From Deltaproteobacteria bacterium (GTDB taxonomy: Bacteria; Desulfobacterota; DSM-4660; Desulfatiglandales; HGW-15), in assembly GCA_016929815.1 (NCBI GenBank), contig JAFGIC010000446.1, forward strand, positions 1 through 5,377: a stretch of 5,377 nucleotides of DNA, given 5' to 3'. The position numbers and the translations under genes are program-made. Below the pieces are notes generated by a model. That model ran no database searches. It was not told the origin of the DNA and saw only the letters and a list, made by a program, of their open reading frames with translations. This document shows, piece after piece, positions 4,801 to 5,377 of the stretch (position 1 is its first letter; the number at the start of each line of letters is the position of its first letter).

Positions 4801-5037
4801 ATGCATAAAGATAAGCTCATTATCACCAACAAAGAAGGAAAATCAATAGGTATTACATTACAACCAGAGGCACAACGGCAAGTTGGTGCATTACAAATTG
4901 ATGGAGTACTCTATCATATTGAAAAAATGCCAGCACGAGAGTTCCGCGCTAAATACACAGTTGACGTTGATAAAGAATATGAACCTCAGACGGATGCAGA
5001 TGATTGTTGTGTCATTATTGCACCGTTCTTAAAATAA
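4801..5037 (+). CDS. Small protein of unknown function (78 residues)
   Basis: I do not recognise this family. The protein is soluble and mixed in charge, with no signal peptide or membrane segment. It appears strand-rich: KLIITN (5-10), KSIGITLQP (14-22), LQIDGVLYHIEKM (31-43), then AREFRAKYTVDVD (45-57), an acidic stretch around EYEPQTDADD (59-68), an adjacent cysteine pair C69-C70, and a hydrophobic end VIIAPFLK. It is very likely a real gene: it has a strong ribosome binding site (4783-4791), and its stop (5035-5037) is one base from the next start, typical of co-translated partners. GC is about 37%, like the following gene and below the left-hand genes, so the two probably arrived together. 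By position it could be an accessory, inhibitor or regulator of the HNH protein; that is inference from context only. Confidence 0.7.
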   Translation: MHKDKLIITNKEGKSIGITLQPEAQRQVGALQIDGVLYHIEKMPAREFRAKYTVDVDKEYEPQTDADDCCVIIAPFLK

Positions 5038-5038
5038 T

Positions 5039-5377
5039 ATGGCAAATAGCATTGCAAAATATGGTGTTGAATGGAGTCGCGATGAATTGATTCTCGCTCT
5101 ATACTATTACTGCCAAATTCCGTTTGCAAAAACAAAAGCCAATAATCCTGAAGTGCAAAAATTAGCTGAAATTATTAAAAGGTCTCCAAGTTCAGTAGCT
5201 CGAAAATTAGGCAATTTTGGTGCCTTCGACCCTGTCTTGGCTAAAAAAGGAATAACCGGACTGACACATTACAGCAAAGCTGATAAATCTATTTGGAATG
5301 AGTTTACAGGGAACTGGGATGGACTTGTCAAAGAGAGTAAAAATATACTCAGTACTCTTGGAATAAAACTTAATGAT
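5039..5377 (+). CDS. HNH-endonuclease-like restriction protein, N-terminal part only
   Basis: 113 codons from the ATG at 5039, open to the window end. The visible part matches my memory of the N-terminal domain of a family of HNH endonucleases annotated as putative restriction enzymes. The features are an opening W-S/T-R-[DE]-E-L-I-L-A-L helix (EWSRDELILAL, 11-21), QIPFAK (26-31), NNPEVQKLAEIIKRSPSSVARKLGNF (35-60), DPVLAKKGITGL (64-75), and a W-EF-GNW end (W86, EF at 88-89, GNW 91-93). This region looks like a helical, winged-helix-type DNA-binding unit. The nuclease HNH motif would lie further on and is not in the window, so cleavage activity cannot be confirmed. The gene has no ribosome binding site of its own and starts one base after the upstream stop (TAATATG), implying translational coupling. 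GC is about 37%. Confidence 0.75.
   Translation, partial: MANSIAKYGVEWSRDELILALYYYCQIPFAKTKANNPEVQKLAEIIKRSPSSVARKLGNFGAFDPVLAKKGITGLTHYSKADKSIWNEFTGNWDGLVKESKNILSTLGIKLND

Noticed and set aside
4771..4850. A single frameshift explaining the early stop of the C5 methyltransferase
   Set aside because: The other two plus-strand frames after 4770 show no ENV or other methyltransferase motif and soon become unrelated sequence, so one indel cannot restore the gene.
1..5377. CRISPR array, tRNA, rRNA or transposase
   Set aside because: No regularly spaced direct repeats, cloverleaf, ribosomal RNA signatures or transposase motifs were seen by eye on either strand.

Overview
The window comes from a Gram-negative bacterium. 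The evidence is a secreted barrel-like protein that ends in Phe (outer-membrane type), periplasmic-type signal peptides, GGAGG ribosome binding sites and sigma70-like promoters. The mixture (APC permease, small secreted EF-hand protein, restriction-modification genes, roughly 44% GC in the counted resident part) would fit a Desulfobacterota-like or similar environmental lineage. That placement is inference; no marker gene is present.

Layout. Bases 1-1146 (minus) hold most of an APC-superfamily amino acid permease whose C-terminus lies beyond the window. It is not closed by a stop inside the window. Bases 1295-2080 (minus) encode a 261-residue exported protein that looks like a small outer-membrane beta-barrel. 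Bases 2081-2638 are a long divergent intergenic region with a promoter candidate in each direction and one orphan hairpin with a T-tract. Bases 2639-3112 (plus) encode a 157-residue secreted protein with three EF-hands. Bases 3113-3432 are non-coding and hold a strong GC hairpin and the best promoter in the window, which has a perfect 7-1-7 palindrome in its spacer.

The right end (3433-5377, plus) is a DNA-modification/restriction block. It begins with an apparently intact beta-type amino-methyltransferase (DPPF before DPFGGSGTT; probably N6-adenine). Next is a C5-cytosine methyltransferase that starts normally, with motif I and the PCQ catalytic loop, but stops after 138 codons. A 78-residue protein of unknown function follows, and then the N-terminal 113 residues of a protein resembling the HNH restriction-endonuclease family. 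The last two genes are 1 nt apart and the 78-residue gene's ribosome binding site overlaps the stop codon of the truncated methyltransferase, so the four could be read as one operon.

The main anomaly is at about 4771-4783. The C5 methyltransferase loses its family sequence there and GC falls from about 44% to about 37% (counted by hand). The simplest reading is a recombination scar: a foreign cassette carrying the 78-residue gene and the HNH gene replaced the rest of the methyltransferase gene. A split C5 methyltransferase whose second half lies outside the window is possible but less likely. I see no CRISPR array, tRNA, rRNA or transposase gene.
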